Part shown: one piece after another, positions 1 through 6,746 of the stretch
Numbering within the stretch: position 1 is the first letter of the stretch
Layout of the letters: every line of letters starts with the position of its first letter
Origin: Porphyromonadaceae bacterium
GTDB taxonomy: Bacteria > Bacteroidota > Bacteroidia > Bacteroidales > CAMTPD01
DNA: 11,418 nucleotides
Assembly (NCBI GenBank): GCA_003447595.1
Contig: DLYT01000149.1
Location: 1-11,418, forward strand
Direction of reading: 5' to 3'
Made by a program: the position numbers and the translations under genes
The notes under the pieces: model-generated
Seen by the model: the letters and a program-made list of their open reading frames with translations, nothing else
Database searches by the model: none
Told to the model about the DNA's origin: nothing

Positions 1-143
1 TTGACTCGCTTTTTTTGTATCCTATTCATTCGTTTATTCTTATCGAAATCATTTATTTGTCTTGTTCTCTTTTGATTACTAAAGGTATACATGAATATTG
101 ATTGTCACTATTTACTTGTCTAAAGTCTTAAAATCTAATTATG

Positions 144-176
144 TTTCTGATATTTTGTATTTAATAAATATCTTTG
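144..176 (+). promoter_or_regulatory. Candidate promoter for the outer-membrane protein gene
   Basis: The stretch 169-176 (TATCTTTG) matches the Bacteroidota -7 box TAnnTTTG exactly. A weak -33 box (TTTC, 144-147) lies 21 bases upstream. Transcription would start near 180, giving a leader of only about a dozen bases before the ATG at 193. The -33 match is imperfect and the region is very AT-rich, so a chance match is possible. Confidence 0.4.
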
Positions 177-192
177 TTGTAAATAGTCATTT

Positions 193-813
193 ATGAAAAT
201 TACATTCCTAATAATAGTTTGCCTGTGTATCTCTATAGCAGTTGATGCTCAAATTCGTTTTGGAGCTAAAGCATCATTGGGATATACATCTTTATATCAG
301 AAAGTAGACGGAATCAACGTTGGCGATCATAAATTCGGATTTGATGCAGGAGCTATGGTGGAATTCCCTCTTTCTAGACGCTTTAGACTCCAGCCGGAGC
401 TTCTTTTTGCCAACAGAGGAGGAAAGGTCTATGTTGCAGAAATTGATCGATCTCATTATACACGATTAGATTACTATTCGTTAGTATTACCTCTTCACGT
501 TAAATATCTGGTTGTAGATAAAGATGCAACCATGTTTGTAACGGGAGGGCCTTATATTGCCTGCAACTTGTTTGGCAATATCAAAAACAGTTTTGGCAAA
601 AGAGATATGACTTTTGGAAAGTCTAATGAATACGATATACATCGATTTGATTTTGGAATTTCTGCCGGAATCGGCGTAGAATACAAACAATGTATATTTG
701 CTGTAACGATGTATGGCGGATTATTAGATCGATTATCAGATCCTAATAATAATATTCCTGCTGCATACCAAAGCAGCGTGCAATTTTCACTTGGCTATTT
801 TATAAATAAATAA
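193..813 (+). CDS. Small outer-membrane beta-barrel protein (PorT/OMP_b-brl-like)
   Basis: This is a 206-residue exported protein. Residues 1-19 form a signal peptide: one Lys, a hydrophobic core, and a V-D-A cleavage site before Gln20. The mature part opens with the F-G-A-K-A-S-L-G-Y pattern common to Bacteroidota beta-barrel proteins. It then shows alternating hydrophobic and polar stretches typical of membrane beta strands (about 54-72, 90-107, 150-176) and ends in an aromatic-rich strand (F-S-L-G-Y-F). The length suits an 8- to 10-stranded barrel of the OMP_b-brl family. Such proteins sit in the outer membrane; their individual roles are mostly unknown and no substrate can be read from this one. 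The stop lies 8 bases before the sulfatase start, so the two are probably co-transcribed, but a functional link is only inferred. Confidence 0.8.
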   Translation: MKITFLIIVCLCISIAVDAQIRFGAKASLGYTSLYQKVDGINVGDHKFGFDAGAMVEFPLSRRFRLQPELLFANRGGKVYVAEIDRSHYTRLDYYSLVLPLHVKYLVVDKDATMFVTGGPYIACNLFGNIKNSFGKRDMTFGKSNEYDIHRFDFGISAGIGVEYKQCIFAVTMYGGLLDRLSDPNNNIPAAYQSSVQFSLGYFINK

Positions 814-821
814 TCTATATC

Positions 822-2228
822 ATGATGGAGTTATTGAGAAATAAAAATCTGTGTTTATATACAGGCTTATTGACGATCTCATTAGCATCTACTAATCTTA
901 ACGCCCAATCTAAAACAAATGTAATTTATATTATGGCTGATGATTTGGGGATGGGAGATTTAGGATGTTATGGTCAGCGTTATATTAAAACACCAGCTAT
1001 AGACAAATTAGCTGCAAATGGAGTAAAGTTTACACAACACTATTCTGGTTCTACTGTAAGTGCACCATCTCGTTGTGTATTAATGACTGGAAAACATACA
1101 GGGCACTCTAACATTCGAGGTAATATCGGAGTAAAAGGAGAAGATGGCTATCCATACGACACACCCCTTTCGGCAGATGAGGTAACTGTTGCTGAGTTGT
1201 TCAAAACTCAAGACTATACCACCGCTTGTATTGGCAAGTGGGGAATGGGAGCACCCGGAAGCGAAGGCCATCCGAACAAACAAGGTTATGACTATTTCTT
1301 CGGATATTTAGGTCAAGCCAATGCCCATCGTTACTATCCTGATTTCTTATATGAGAACAACGAGAAAGTAATGCTCAATAAGAAAGTCTATACACACGAT
1401 TTAGTAATGGACAAAGCGTTGAACTTTATCAACGAAAACTCAGAGAAGCCTTTCTTCATTTACCTTACGCCAACAATTCCTCACGCTGATCTAGCTTTGC
1501 CGGAAGGCGAGCTTGGAGAATACGAAGAGATGTTTTGCGAGAAACCTTATCCAGGTGGCGGATACAATGCTCAGCCAAAACCAAAAGCAACTTTTGCTGC
1601 GATGGTTTCACGTTTAGATCGAGACGTACAACGCATCATGGATCTGCTCGAAGAAAAAGGAATTGCCGAAAACACCATGGTGATCTTTACTTCCGACAAT
1701 GGAACACACATCGAAGGCGGACATGATCCATTCTTTTTTAATAGTAACGCATCTTTTAGAGGAACCAAGCGCGACTTGTACGAAGGTGGTGTAAGAACGC
1801 CATTCATTGTACACTGGCCAGCTGCGATACAAGAAGGAAGCACTTCGTATCATATTTCTGCTTTTTGGGATTTTTTACCGACAATGGCAGATTTAATTGG
1901 AGCTAAAGTTCCTTCACAAGTGGACGGTATTTCATATTTACCTACTCTTACAGGAAAAGGAAAGCAAAAAGAACACGAATGCCTCTATTTCGAATTCCAT
2001 GAGCAAGGAGGTAAGCAATCGGTATTGAAAGATCAATGGAAACTCATTCGCTTACAAGTAAATAACCCGGAAAAGACTTATTATGAGTTGTATAACCTCA
2101 ATTCTGATCCGGGCGAAGTTGCCAACGTTGCCAAAAAATATCCGGCTAAGGTAAAAGAATTAGCCAAATTAATGGATCGCGAGCACGCTACAAACGATCG
2201 CTTTCAATTTGCCTCTGAAAAGAAGTAA
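822..2228 (+). CDS. Exported sulfatase, serine-type formylglycine site (family S1)
   Basis: A 468-residue sulfatase of the alkaline-phosphatase superfamily, hydrolysing a sulfate ester in the periplasm or at the cell surface. Residues 1-28 look like a signal peptide ending N-L-N-A before Gln29. Visible active-site elements are the metal-binding D40-D41, the maturation motif S80-A-P-S-R84 followed by T89-G90, K139 in G-K-W, H221 in I-P-H, D292-N293 in S-D-N-G, and K316 in G-T-K-R before E-G-G. The modified residue is Ser80, so formylglycine formation should depend on a radical-SAM maturase (anSME) not present here. The Cys at 85 follows the Arg and is not the formylglycine position. Length and C-terminal subdomain (about 385-468) are normal for arylsulfatase A-like enzymes. 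The substrate (glycan or small ester) cannot be decided; host or dietary sulfated polysaccharides are the usual targets in Bacteroidales. ATG at 825 is an alternative start. Confidence 0.93.
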   Translation: MMELLRNKNLCLYTGLLTISLASTNLNAQSKTNVIYIMADDLGMGDLGCYGQRYIKTPAIDKLAANGVKFTQHYSGSTVSAPSRCVLMTGKHTGHSNIRGNIGVKGEDGYPYDTPLSADEVTVAELFKTQDYTTACIGKWGMGAPGSEGHPNKQGYDYFFGYLGQANAHRYYPDFLYENNEKVMLNKKVYTHDLVMDKALNFINENSEKPFFIYLTPTIPHADLALPEGELGEYEEMFCEKPYPGGGYNAQPKPKATFAAMVSRLDRDVQRIMDLLEEKGIAENTMVIFTSDNGTHIEGGHDPFFFNSNASFRGTKRDLYEGGVRTPFIVHWPAAIQEGSTSYHISAFWDFLPTMADLIGAKVPSQVDGISYLPTLTGKGKQKEHECLYFEFHEQGGKQSVLKDQWKLIRLQVNNPEKTYYELYNLNSDPGEVANVAKKYPAKVKELAKLMDREHATNDRFQFASEKK

Positions 2229-2248
2229 ATCTATTGATTAGACTTCTT
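2220..2248 (+). other. Hairpin over the sulfatase stop codon, possible terminator
   Basis: AAGAAGT (2220-2226) pairs with ACTTCTT (2242-2248), and inside it AATC (2228-2231) pairs with GATT (2236-2239) around a TATT loop. The stem includes the TAA stop. No T-run follows, so it is a weak intrinsic terminator at best; it may instead protect the 3' end of the mRNA. Confidence 0.4.
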
Positions 2249-2298
2249 AACGCAATGAGTTGCAAAACTATAAAACGGTGAAAATGTGAGGGGAATCT

Positions 2299-2328
2299 TT
2301 TGTATTTCGAATAAAAGCTCTACCTTTG
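2299..2328 (+). promoter_or_regulatory. Promoter of rplM-rpsI
   Basis: A TTTG -33 box (2299-2302), an 18-base spacer and a TACCTTTG -7 box (2321-2328) match the Bacteroidota housekeeping sigma consensus. Transcription should begin close to 2332, leaving a leader of about 120 bases before the GTG start of rplM. The position just upstream of a ribosomal-protein operon supports the call. Confidence 0.75.
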
Positions 2329-2330
2329 CA

Positions 2331-2452
2331 GTCCGATTATTATCATTTTACACTAAGACTTTTGTTTTTAGTGTGTTATAAATTCATGTGTCCTGAAGAT
2401 AATTTAATCGGGGACGTGATTGATTATTTATTAACAAATTAAATTTCAAGCA
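2331..2452 (+). promoter_or_regulatory. Structured 5' leader of rplM (ribosomal-protein leader candidate)
   Basis: GTCC-GATTA (2331-2339) can pair with TAATC (2405-2409) and GGAC (2412-2415), with two G bulged, forming a 9-bp closing stem. Within it, ACACTAA (2350-2356) pairs with TTAGTGT (2368-2374), extended by two inner pairs, around a T-rich 7-base loop. A second GTCC (2390-2393) could compete for the same GGAC, so two folds exclude each other. L13 autoregulatory leaders are known from Firmicutes, and I believe a Bacteroidia version has been proposed from comparative work, but I cannot confirm that this matches it. The inferred ligand is L13 itself or another product of the operon. The first bases of the outer stem lie at the predicted transcription start, so the outer pairing may be shorter than drawn. 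Confidence 0.55.
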
Positions 2453-2908
2453 GTGGATACTTTAAGTTACAAGACCATTTCTGCAAACAAAGCAACTGTA
2501 AACAAAGAATGGGTTGTTGTTGACGCAACCGGACAGCATTTGGGTCGTCTTTGCTCTAAGGTGGCAAAGATCCTAAGAGGCAAGTACAAACCAAATTTTA
2601 CTCCGCACGTAGACTGTGGTGATAACGTTATCATCATCAATGCAGACAAAATCGTTCTAACTGGAAACAAGTGGAATGACAGAATCTATTTGAGCTATAC
2701 TGGGTACCCAGGTGGACAAAGAGAGAATACTCCAGCTTCTTTGATGAAGAAAGGCGAAGACCGTCTTTTCAGAAAAGTAGTAAAAGGTATGCTTCCTAAA
2801 AACCGTCTTGGTGCTAAACTTCTTGGCAACCTACACGTTTATGCGGGTACTGAGCACAAGCATGAAGCTCAACAACCAAAAATGATTGATATAAACTCTC
2901 TTAAATAA
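2453..2908 (+). CDS. rplM: 50S ribosomal protein L13 (uL13)
   Basis: A 151-residue protein with the hallmark L13 sequence: W-V-V-V-D-A-T-G-Q-H-L-G-R-L near residues 21-34, R-G-K-Y-K-P, the H-V-D-C-G-D-N-V segment, Y-T-G-Y-P-G-G and V-K-G-M-L-P-K-N-R-L-G. It binds 23S rRNA and acts early in 50S subunit assembly. The start codon is GTG: an in-frame TAA at 2432-2434 lies upstream with no ATG after it, and the next in-frame Met falls deep inside the conserved fold, so the GTG is effectively forced. There is no Shine-Dalgarno sequence, as usual in this phylum. It is slightly longer than the E. coli protein (142) through N- and C-terminal additions typical of Bacteroidales. It is followed 5 bases later by rpsI, the conserved bacterial pairing. 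Confidence 0.98.
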   Translation: MDTLSYKTISANKATVNKEWVVVDATGQHLGRLCSKVAKILRGKYKPNFTPHVDCGDNVIIINADKIVLTGNKWNDRIYLSYTGYPGGQRENTPASLMKKGEDRLFRKVVKGMLPKNRLGAKLLGNLHVYAGTEHKHEAQQPKMIDINSLK

Positions 2909-2913
2909 TAACT

Positions 2914-3300
2914 ATGGAAGTAGTAAATGCATTAGGAAGACGTAAAGCTGCCGTAGCTCGTATTTTCGTTAGCGAAGGAACAGGCAAGATTACTATCAAC
3001 AAGCGTGATCTTGAAAATTACTTCCCTTCAACAATCCTTCAGTATGTTGTTAAGCAACCTTTAAACAAGCTTGCTGTTGCTGAAAATTTTGATATCAAAG
3101 TAAATCTTAATGGTGGTGGTTACAAAGGACAAGCTGAAGCGCTTCGTCTAGCTATCGCTCGTGCACTTGTAAAAATGAATCCAGAAGACAAACCTGCTTT
3201 GAGAGCAGAAGGCTTCATGACTCGTGACCCTCGTGCTGTTGAGCGTAAGAAACCAGGTCAACCAAAAGCTAGAAAAAGATTCCAGTTCAGCAAACGTTAA
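2914..3300 (+). CDS. rpsI: 30S ribosomal protein S9 (uS9)
   Basis: A 128-residue protein carrying the S9 signatures G-R-R-K-A-A-V-A-R near the N-terminus, G-G-G-Y-K-G-Q-A-E-A-L-R-L-A-I-A-R-A-L in the middle, and a basic C-terminal tail ending S-K-R. In bacterial ribosomes this tail reaches the P-site and touches the tRNA anticodon stem. Length is normal. It is translated from the rplM transcript, with only 5 bases between the two genes. No clear intrinsic terminator follows, so some read-through into rpsB is possible. Confidence 0.98.
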   Translation: MEVVNALGRRKAAVARIFVSEGTGKITINKRDLENYFPSTILQYVVKQPLNKLAVAENFDIKVNLNGGGYKGQAEALRLAIARALVKMNPEDKPALRAEGFMTRDPRAVERKKPGQPKARKRFQFSKR

Positions 3301-3305
3301 TCTTA

Positions 3306-3337
3306 TTTGTAAGTTGCTTGCAAGTAAAATACGTTTA
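3306..3337 (+). promoter_or_regulatory. Candidate promoter of rpsB-tsf
   Basis: TTTG (3306-3309), a 20-base spacer and TACGTTTA (3330-3337) fit the Bacteroidota -33/-7 pattern with one mismatch in the last base of the -7 box. Initiation would fall near 3341, giving a leader of about 95 bases. It begins 5 bases after the rpsI stop, so it would restart transcription for the second ribosomal pair. Confidence 0.5.
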
Positions 3338-3340
3338 GTA

Positions 3341-3435
3341 TCTAAATTGCTTGGATTTTTTTTACAAGAGGTTTGTAGGAAAACTACCTGGCAATTGAGT
3401 TAACAAAGAATGTAAACGATATTAAAACAAAACAA
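3341..3435 (+). promoter_or_regulatory. Possible structured 5' leader of rpsB
   Basis: AATTGC (3345-3350) can pair with GCAATT (3391-3396), enclosing a small hairpin with GTAG (3375-3378) and CTAC (3384-3387) around a GAAAA loop. A T-run (3355-3363) lies between the arms. The closing stem begins close to the predicted transcription start, as expected for a ribosomal-protein leader. S2 is known to repress its own operon in E. coli; feedback here by S2 is an inference. The stems are short, so the fold is uncertain. Confidence 0.4.
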
Positions 3436-4260
3436 ATGTCAAGAGTAAATTTTGATCAATTACTAGAAGCTGGTGTTCACTTCGGACACTTAAAAAGAAA
3501 GTGGAACCCTGCAATGGCTCCTTACATTTTTATGGAGCGTAATGGTATTCATATCATTGATCTTTATAAAACAGTTGCTAAAGTAGATGAAGCTGCTGCA
3601 GCACTAAAACAGATTGCAAAATCTGGTAAGAAAGTATTGTTCGTAGCTACTAAGAAACAAGCTAAGCAAGTTGTTGCTGACAAAGCTGGTTCTGTAGGTA
3701 TGCCATATGTAATCGAACGTTGGCCAGGTGGTATGTTGACTAACTTCCCTACAATCCGTAAGGCAGTTAAGAAAATGACTACTATCGATAAAATGGCTAA
3801 AGATGGTACATTTGATAACCTTTCTAAAAGAGAGAAACTTCAAATTACACGTCAACGTGCGAAACTAGAAAAAACTCTTGGTTCTATCGCAGACTTGAAC
3901 CGTCTACCTTCAGCTCTTTTCGTTATCGACGTAATGAAAGAGCACATTGCAGTGAAAGAAGCTCTTCGTTTGGGCATTCCAGTATTTGCAATGGTAGATA
4001 CTAACTCTGATCCAACTCCAATCGATTTCGTTATTCCTGCAAATGATGACGCTTCAAAATCAATCGAAGTAATTCTAGGTGCAGTATGTGACGCTATCTC
4101 TGAAGGTTTGGAAGAAAGAAAAGCAGAGAAAGTAGATTCAGCTGAAGAGGCTCCAAAAAGAGACCGCAAAGCTAAAGCTGTGAAAAAAGACAGAATTAAG
4201 AAAGAAGACGAAGCTTTGAACGCTATGGATTCTTCTGAAGTTGCAAAAGACGCAGAGTAA
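3436..4260 (+). CDS. rpsB: 30S ribosomal protein S2 (uS2)
   Basis: A 274-residue S2. The N-terminus shows the family pattern L-L-E-A-G-V-H-F-G-H, then K-R-K-W-N-P-A-M-A-P-Y-I-F and the R-N-G-I-H-I-I-D-L segment. The Rossmann-like core carries V-L-F-V-A-T-K-K-Q-A and R-W-P-G-G-M-L-T-N-F, and the C-terminal part carries the G-I-P-V-F-A-M-V-D-T-N-S-D-P signature. S2 joins the 30S subunit late, next to S1 and S8. After about residue 225 comes a roughly 50-residue Lys/Glu-rich tail with low sequence complexity, common in Bacteroidales S2 and probably disordered. The start follows an A-rich stretch without a Shine-Dalgarno sequence. It pairs with tsf downstream, the usual bacterial arrangement. Confidence 0.98.
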   Translation: MSRVNFDQLLEAGVHFGHLKRKWNPAMAPYIFMERNGIHIIDLYKTVAKVDEAAAALKQIAKSGKKVLFVATKKQAKQVVADKAGSVGMPYVIERWPGGMLTNFPTIRKAVKKMTTIDKMAKDGTFDNLSKREKLQITRQRAKLEKTLGSIADLNRLPSALFVIDVMKEHIAVKEALRLGIPVFAMVDTNSDPTPIDFVIPANDDASKSIEVILGAVCDAISEGLEERKAEKVDSAEEAPKRDRKAKAVKKDRIKKEDEALNAMDSSEVAKDAE

Positions 4261-4283
4261 TCTATTTAGCTCACTAAATATGT

Positions 4284-4338
4284 AAGAACATGCCAATGTG
4301 CTGATTAGAGATATTCGATTGGCATATTGGCATTTCTT
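4284..4338 (+). promoter_or_regulatory. Long rpsB-tsf intergenic hairpin with tandem repeat
   Basis: Hand pairing gives a 22-bp stem. The 5' arm 4284-4306 pairs with the 3' arm 4317-4338, leaving one bulged C (4289), five G-T wobbles and a 10-base loop (4307-4316). The 3' arm contains the 8-mer ATTGGCAT twice in tandem (4318-4325 and 4326-4333). The single complement ATGCCAAT (4290-4297) can pair with either copy, so there are two registers. The 3' arm runs into a broken T-rich tract (TTCTTTTAA), which could give partial termination. This would set the S2 to EF-Ts ratio; the E. coli rpsB-tsf gap is also known to hold an attenuating element. A processing or mRNA-stability site is the alternative. 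Confidence 0.65.
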
Positions 4339-4380
4339 TTAATCGACAATTTCAACTCAACTAAATAAAAACATATAGTT

Positions 4381-5205
4381 ATGGCTGTTACAATGGCTGA
4401 TATTACTAAGCTTCGCAAAATGACCGGAGCTGGTATGATGGATTGCAAAAACGCTTTGAATGAAGCGAATGGTGATTTCGATGCTGCTATGGAAATCATC
4501 CGTAAAAAAGGACAAGCTATCGCTGCTAAGCGTTCAGATCGTGAAGCATCTGAAGGTTGCGTACTTGCTGCTTCTAACGGTGACTTTGCTGCTATCGTTG
4601 CATTGAAATGTGAAACTGACTTCGTTGCTAAAAACGGTGACTTCGTTGCTTTGGCTCAAAGCATCCTTGACGCTGCTATGGCAAACCGTCCTACTTCAAC
4701 AGAAGCTCTTCTTGCTCTAGAAGTAAACGGACAAGTTATCTCTAGCTTGATCACTGACAGAATCGGTGTTACTGGTGAGAAAATGGAAATCGGTTTCTAC
4801 GAATTCGTTAACGCTGCTACTACAGTTGCTTACATCCACCCAGGAAACATGTTGGCTACAATCGTTGGTTTCAACCAAGAAGGTGTAGAATCACAAGTTG
4901 CTAGAGATGTTGCTATGCAAGTTGCTGCAATGAATCCAGTAGCTGTTTCTAAAGAAGAAGTTCCAGCAGAAGTTATCGAAAAAGAACTTGCATTCGGACG
5001 TGAAAAAGCACGCGAAGCTGGTAAACCAGAAAACTTGATCGAAAGAATCGCTGAAGGTGGTTTGAACAAATTCTTCCAAGAAAACACACTTCTTTCTCAA
5101 GCTTTCATCAAAGACAGCAAACAAACAGTAGAACAATATTTGAAATCTCAAAACAAAGATCTTACTGTTGTTGCTTTCAAACGCGTAACTTTGAACGTAG
5201 AGTAA
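4381..5205 (+). CDS. tsf: Elongation factor Ts
   Basis: A 274-residue cytoplasmic guanine-nucleotide exchange factor that recharges EF-Tu. The N-terminal UBA-like domain (about 4-45) carries L-R-K-M-T-G-A-G-M-M-D-C-K-N-A-L. The signature C-E-T-D-F-V-A-K (77-84) holds the T-D-F-V segment (79-82) that contacts EF-Tu. The dimerisation core follows, with H-P-G-N-M-L-A and the later A-x-Q-V-A-A-M-N-P segment. Length is typical for Bacteroidales. The codon choice is strongly biased to a few codons, as expected for a highly expressed gene. It is transcribed with rpsB and separated from it by the 120-base hairpin region. Confidence 0.98.
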   Translation: MAVTMADITKLRKMTGAGMMDCKNALNEANGDFDAAMEIIRKKGQAIAAKRSDREASEGCVLAASNGDFAAIVALKCETDFVAKNGDFVALAQSILDAAMANRPTSTEALLALEVNGQVISSLITDRIGVTGEKMEIGFYEFVNAATTVAYIHPGNMLATIVGFNQEGVESQVARDVAMQVAAMNPVAVSKEEVPAEVIEKELAFGREKAREAGKPENLIERIAEGGLNKFFQENTLLSQAFIKDSKQTVEQYLKSQNKDLTVVAFKRVTLNVE

Positions 5206-5230
5206 TCTCTATTTTCAACACAATATTAGA

Positions 5231-5260
5231 AGGAGCATCCATTCGGGTGCTCCTTTTTTT
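5231..5260 (+). terminator. Intrinsic terminator of rpsB-tsf
   Basis: GGAGCATCC (5232-5240) pairs with GGGTGCTCC (5245-5253), with one G-T wobble, around a 4-base loop (ATTC). Seven T follow directly (5254-5260). It lies 25 bases after the tsf stop. Confidence 0.95.
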
Positions 5261-5304
5261 GTTAGGTACCGTTTGTATACAAGGGTAGATGCAGCATAAA
5301 AAGA

Positions 5305-5336
5305 AAAGGCCATCTAATCTAGATTAGACAGCCTTT
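5305..5336 (-). terminator. Intrinsic terminator of the efflux operon
   Basis: A nearly perfect inverted repeat: AAAGGC (5305-5310) with GCCTTT (5331-5336), and TCTAATC (5313-5319) with GATTAGA (5322-5328), separated by a small CA/CA internal loop. Read on the minus strand it is followed by TTTTCTTTTT (with one overlap into the stem). On the plus strand no T-run follows, so it acts mainly on leftward transcription. It lies about 40 bases past the TolC-type gene. Confidence 0.85.
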
Positions 5337-5375
5337 GTAACTCCAATTAATCTGAACAATTAATAGGTATCGTTT

Positions 5376-6719
5376 TTACAACGAGATTGGAGTTCCATTA
5401 TAGAAATCAAGTATTTTGGTTCGAAACACGAAGTTGTATTTAGCCTGAGCTTGTTCCGAAAGACTTTGGGAAAGTTTGGTTTTCGCATCTGTATATTCAT
5501 AAACCGTACTTTTGCCCGCATCATATCGGCTTTGAGCAAAGGAGAAGGCCTCTTGAGAAGCTTTTACGGCAACCGTTGCAGCATCAAATTTCTGTTGAGC
5601 AGCAACCGCATTGTAATATGCTTGTTGTATCTCTTTATACAAGGTCTTCTTACTATTATCAAGGGCCAATTGGCTCGTATTTATATCAATTCTGCTATTT
5701 CTTACGTTATTTCTAACTTGAAAGCGATTAAATATAGGAATAGAAAGTGAAAAACCAATAGTTTTTCGTTCATTTTGTTTTATTTGATCTTTAAAACTAA
5801 TATTCGTATCTCCCTCTTCAATCCCACTATAATGGTAATAACCATTGCTATACGACGCATTAAAGTTCAATTTAGGAATATAATCAGCCTTCGCAATTTT
5901 TAATCGTCTTTTGCTGCTTTCGAGCAAAAACTCCTGTTCCTTGATCTGCGGCTTCACAGCAACCGCATTGTTGTAGATATCATCGGGAGGAAGAATACTT
6001 CTAAGCTCGGCATCGAGATTATTACTCAAGAATGGATCTCGGATGTCGAAATCCTCGCCAAACTTCTCGAGTTCGAGCAGCTGTGTCAAACTTAGCAAAG
6101 CTAGTTTTCGATTATTCGTTGCATCTGTAAGCGACACTTCATCTTTGGCCAGTTGCGCTTTGATATCGTAAAGTTGAGAGATTGGAACACTTCCCGCATC
6201 GACAAGTAATTGCGTTTTTGCAACCTGCTGCTTCGTAAGTTCTACCTGCGCCATGTTGATTTTCTCAAGTTCTTTGTAGAAAAGCGCGTCGAGATAACTA
6301 TTGGTAACCAGCAACGACATATCATCTTTCGCCTTATCCAGATTTGCCATCGCAGCCTTCAGGTTTAGTCCCGAAGCTTTGATCTGGTTATAAATCTTCA
6401 TACCGTCAAAAAGCGGCATCGAAGTCCCGATATTCACACCCGTGTTGGCCGAGTTGCGGTCTACGATCACCCCCGTTTTGGAAGGAGAACGACCAAAGTC
6501 GAAGTTTTGACCGATCGAACCATTCAAGTCGGGCAAAAACGACATCTTCGCCGTATTCTGGTCGATCTCTTTACTCGCCACATTTTGCTCCTTCATCTTG
6601 ATATCGATGTTATGCGCAGTAGCATAATCGATACAATCGGTCAGGCTCCATACCTTTGGCTGTTGCGCCTGGAGCGAAGCCGCCAGTACACTGACCGATA
6701 TTGCTATTATATATTTCAT
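5376..6719 (-). CDS. TolC-type outer-membrane efflux protein
   Basis: An outer-membrane efflux protein (OEP family) that would form the trimeric exit duct of the efflux pump encoded upstream. I take the ATG at 6719 (447 residues, starting M-K-Y-I-I-A); an ATG two codons earlier (6725) is also possible. A signal peptide of about 18 residues ends L-Q-A before Q-Q. The mature N-terminus has W-S-L-T-D-C-I-D-Y-A, the usual OEP opening. Two long helical repeats follow, each with a beta-strand pair (such as the I-G-Q-N-F-D-F-G-R and I-G-F-S-L-S-I-P-I-F-N-R segments). The second repeat ends with the typical Y-x-x-G-K-x-T-V-Y-E-Y segment. There is no lipobox Cys at the cleavage site. It begins 27 bases after the fusion-protein gene and is the last gene of the operon. 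The 3' third of the gene is noticeably richer in A+T than the rest. Confidence 0.93.
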   Translation of the reverse strand: MKYIIAISVSVLAASLQAQQPKVWSLTDCIDYATAHNIDIKMKEQNVASKEIDQNTAKMSFLPDLNGSIGQNFDFGRSPSKTGVIVDRNSANTGVNIGTSMPLFDGMKIYNQIKASGLNLKAAMANLDKAKDDMSLLVTNSYLDALFYKELEKINMAQVELTKQQVAKTQLLVDAGSVPISQLYDIKAQLAKDEVSLTDATNNRKLALLSLTQLLELEKFGEDFDIRDPFLSNNLDAELRSILPPDDIYNNAVAVKPQIKEQEFLLESSKRRLKIAKADYIPKLNFNASYSNGYYHYSGIEEGDTNISFKDQIKQNERKTIGFSLSIPIFNRFQVRNNVRNSRIDINTSQLALDNSKKTLYKEIQQAYYNAVAAQQKFDAATVAVKASQEAFSFAQSRYDAGKSTVYEYTDAKTKLSQSLSEQAQAKYNFVFRTKILDFYNGTPISL

Positions 6720-6746
6720 GAACATTCAGATTAAAACAAACACATA

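Noticed and set aside
3301..3435. Possible tRNA or small RNA gene between rpsI and rpsB
   Set aside because: No cloverleaf, no T-arm consensus and no independent terminator; a 5' leader fits better.
5273..5282. Perfect 10-base palindrome TTGTATACAA
   Set aside because: It sits between two convergent terminators, away from any promoter, so an operator role is unlikely. A palindrome of this size is expected occasionally by chance.
5263..5375. Imperfect direct repeat TAGGTAYCGTTT (5263-5274 and 5364-5375), flanking the leftward terminator
   Set aside because: Eleven of 12 bases match, but no transposase, target duplication or recombinase is nearby and the region between is only a terminator. 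Probably chance.
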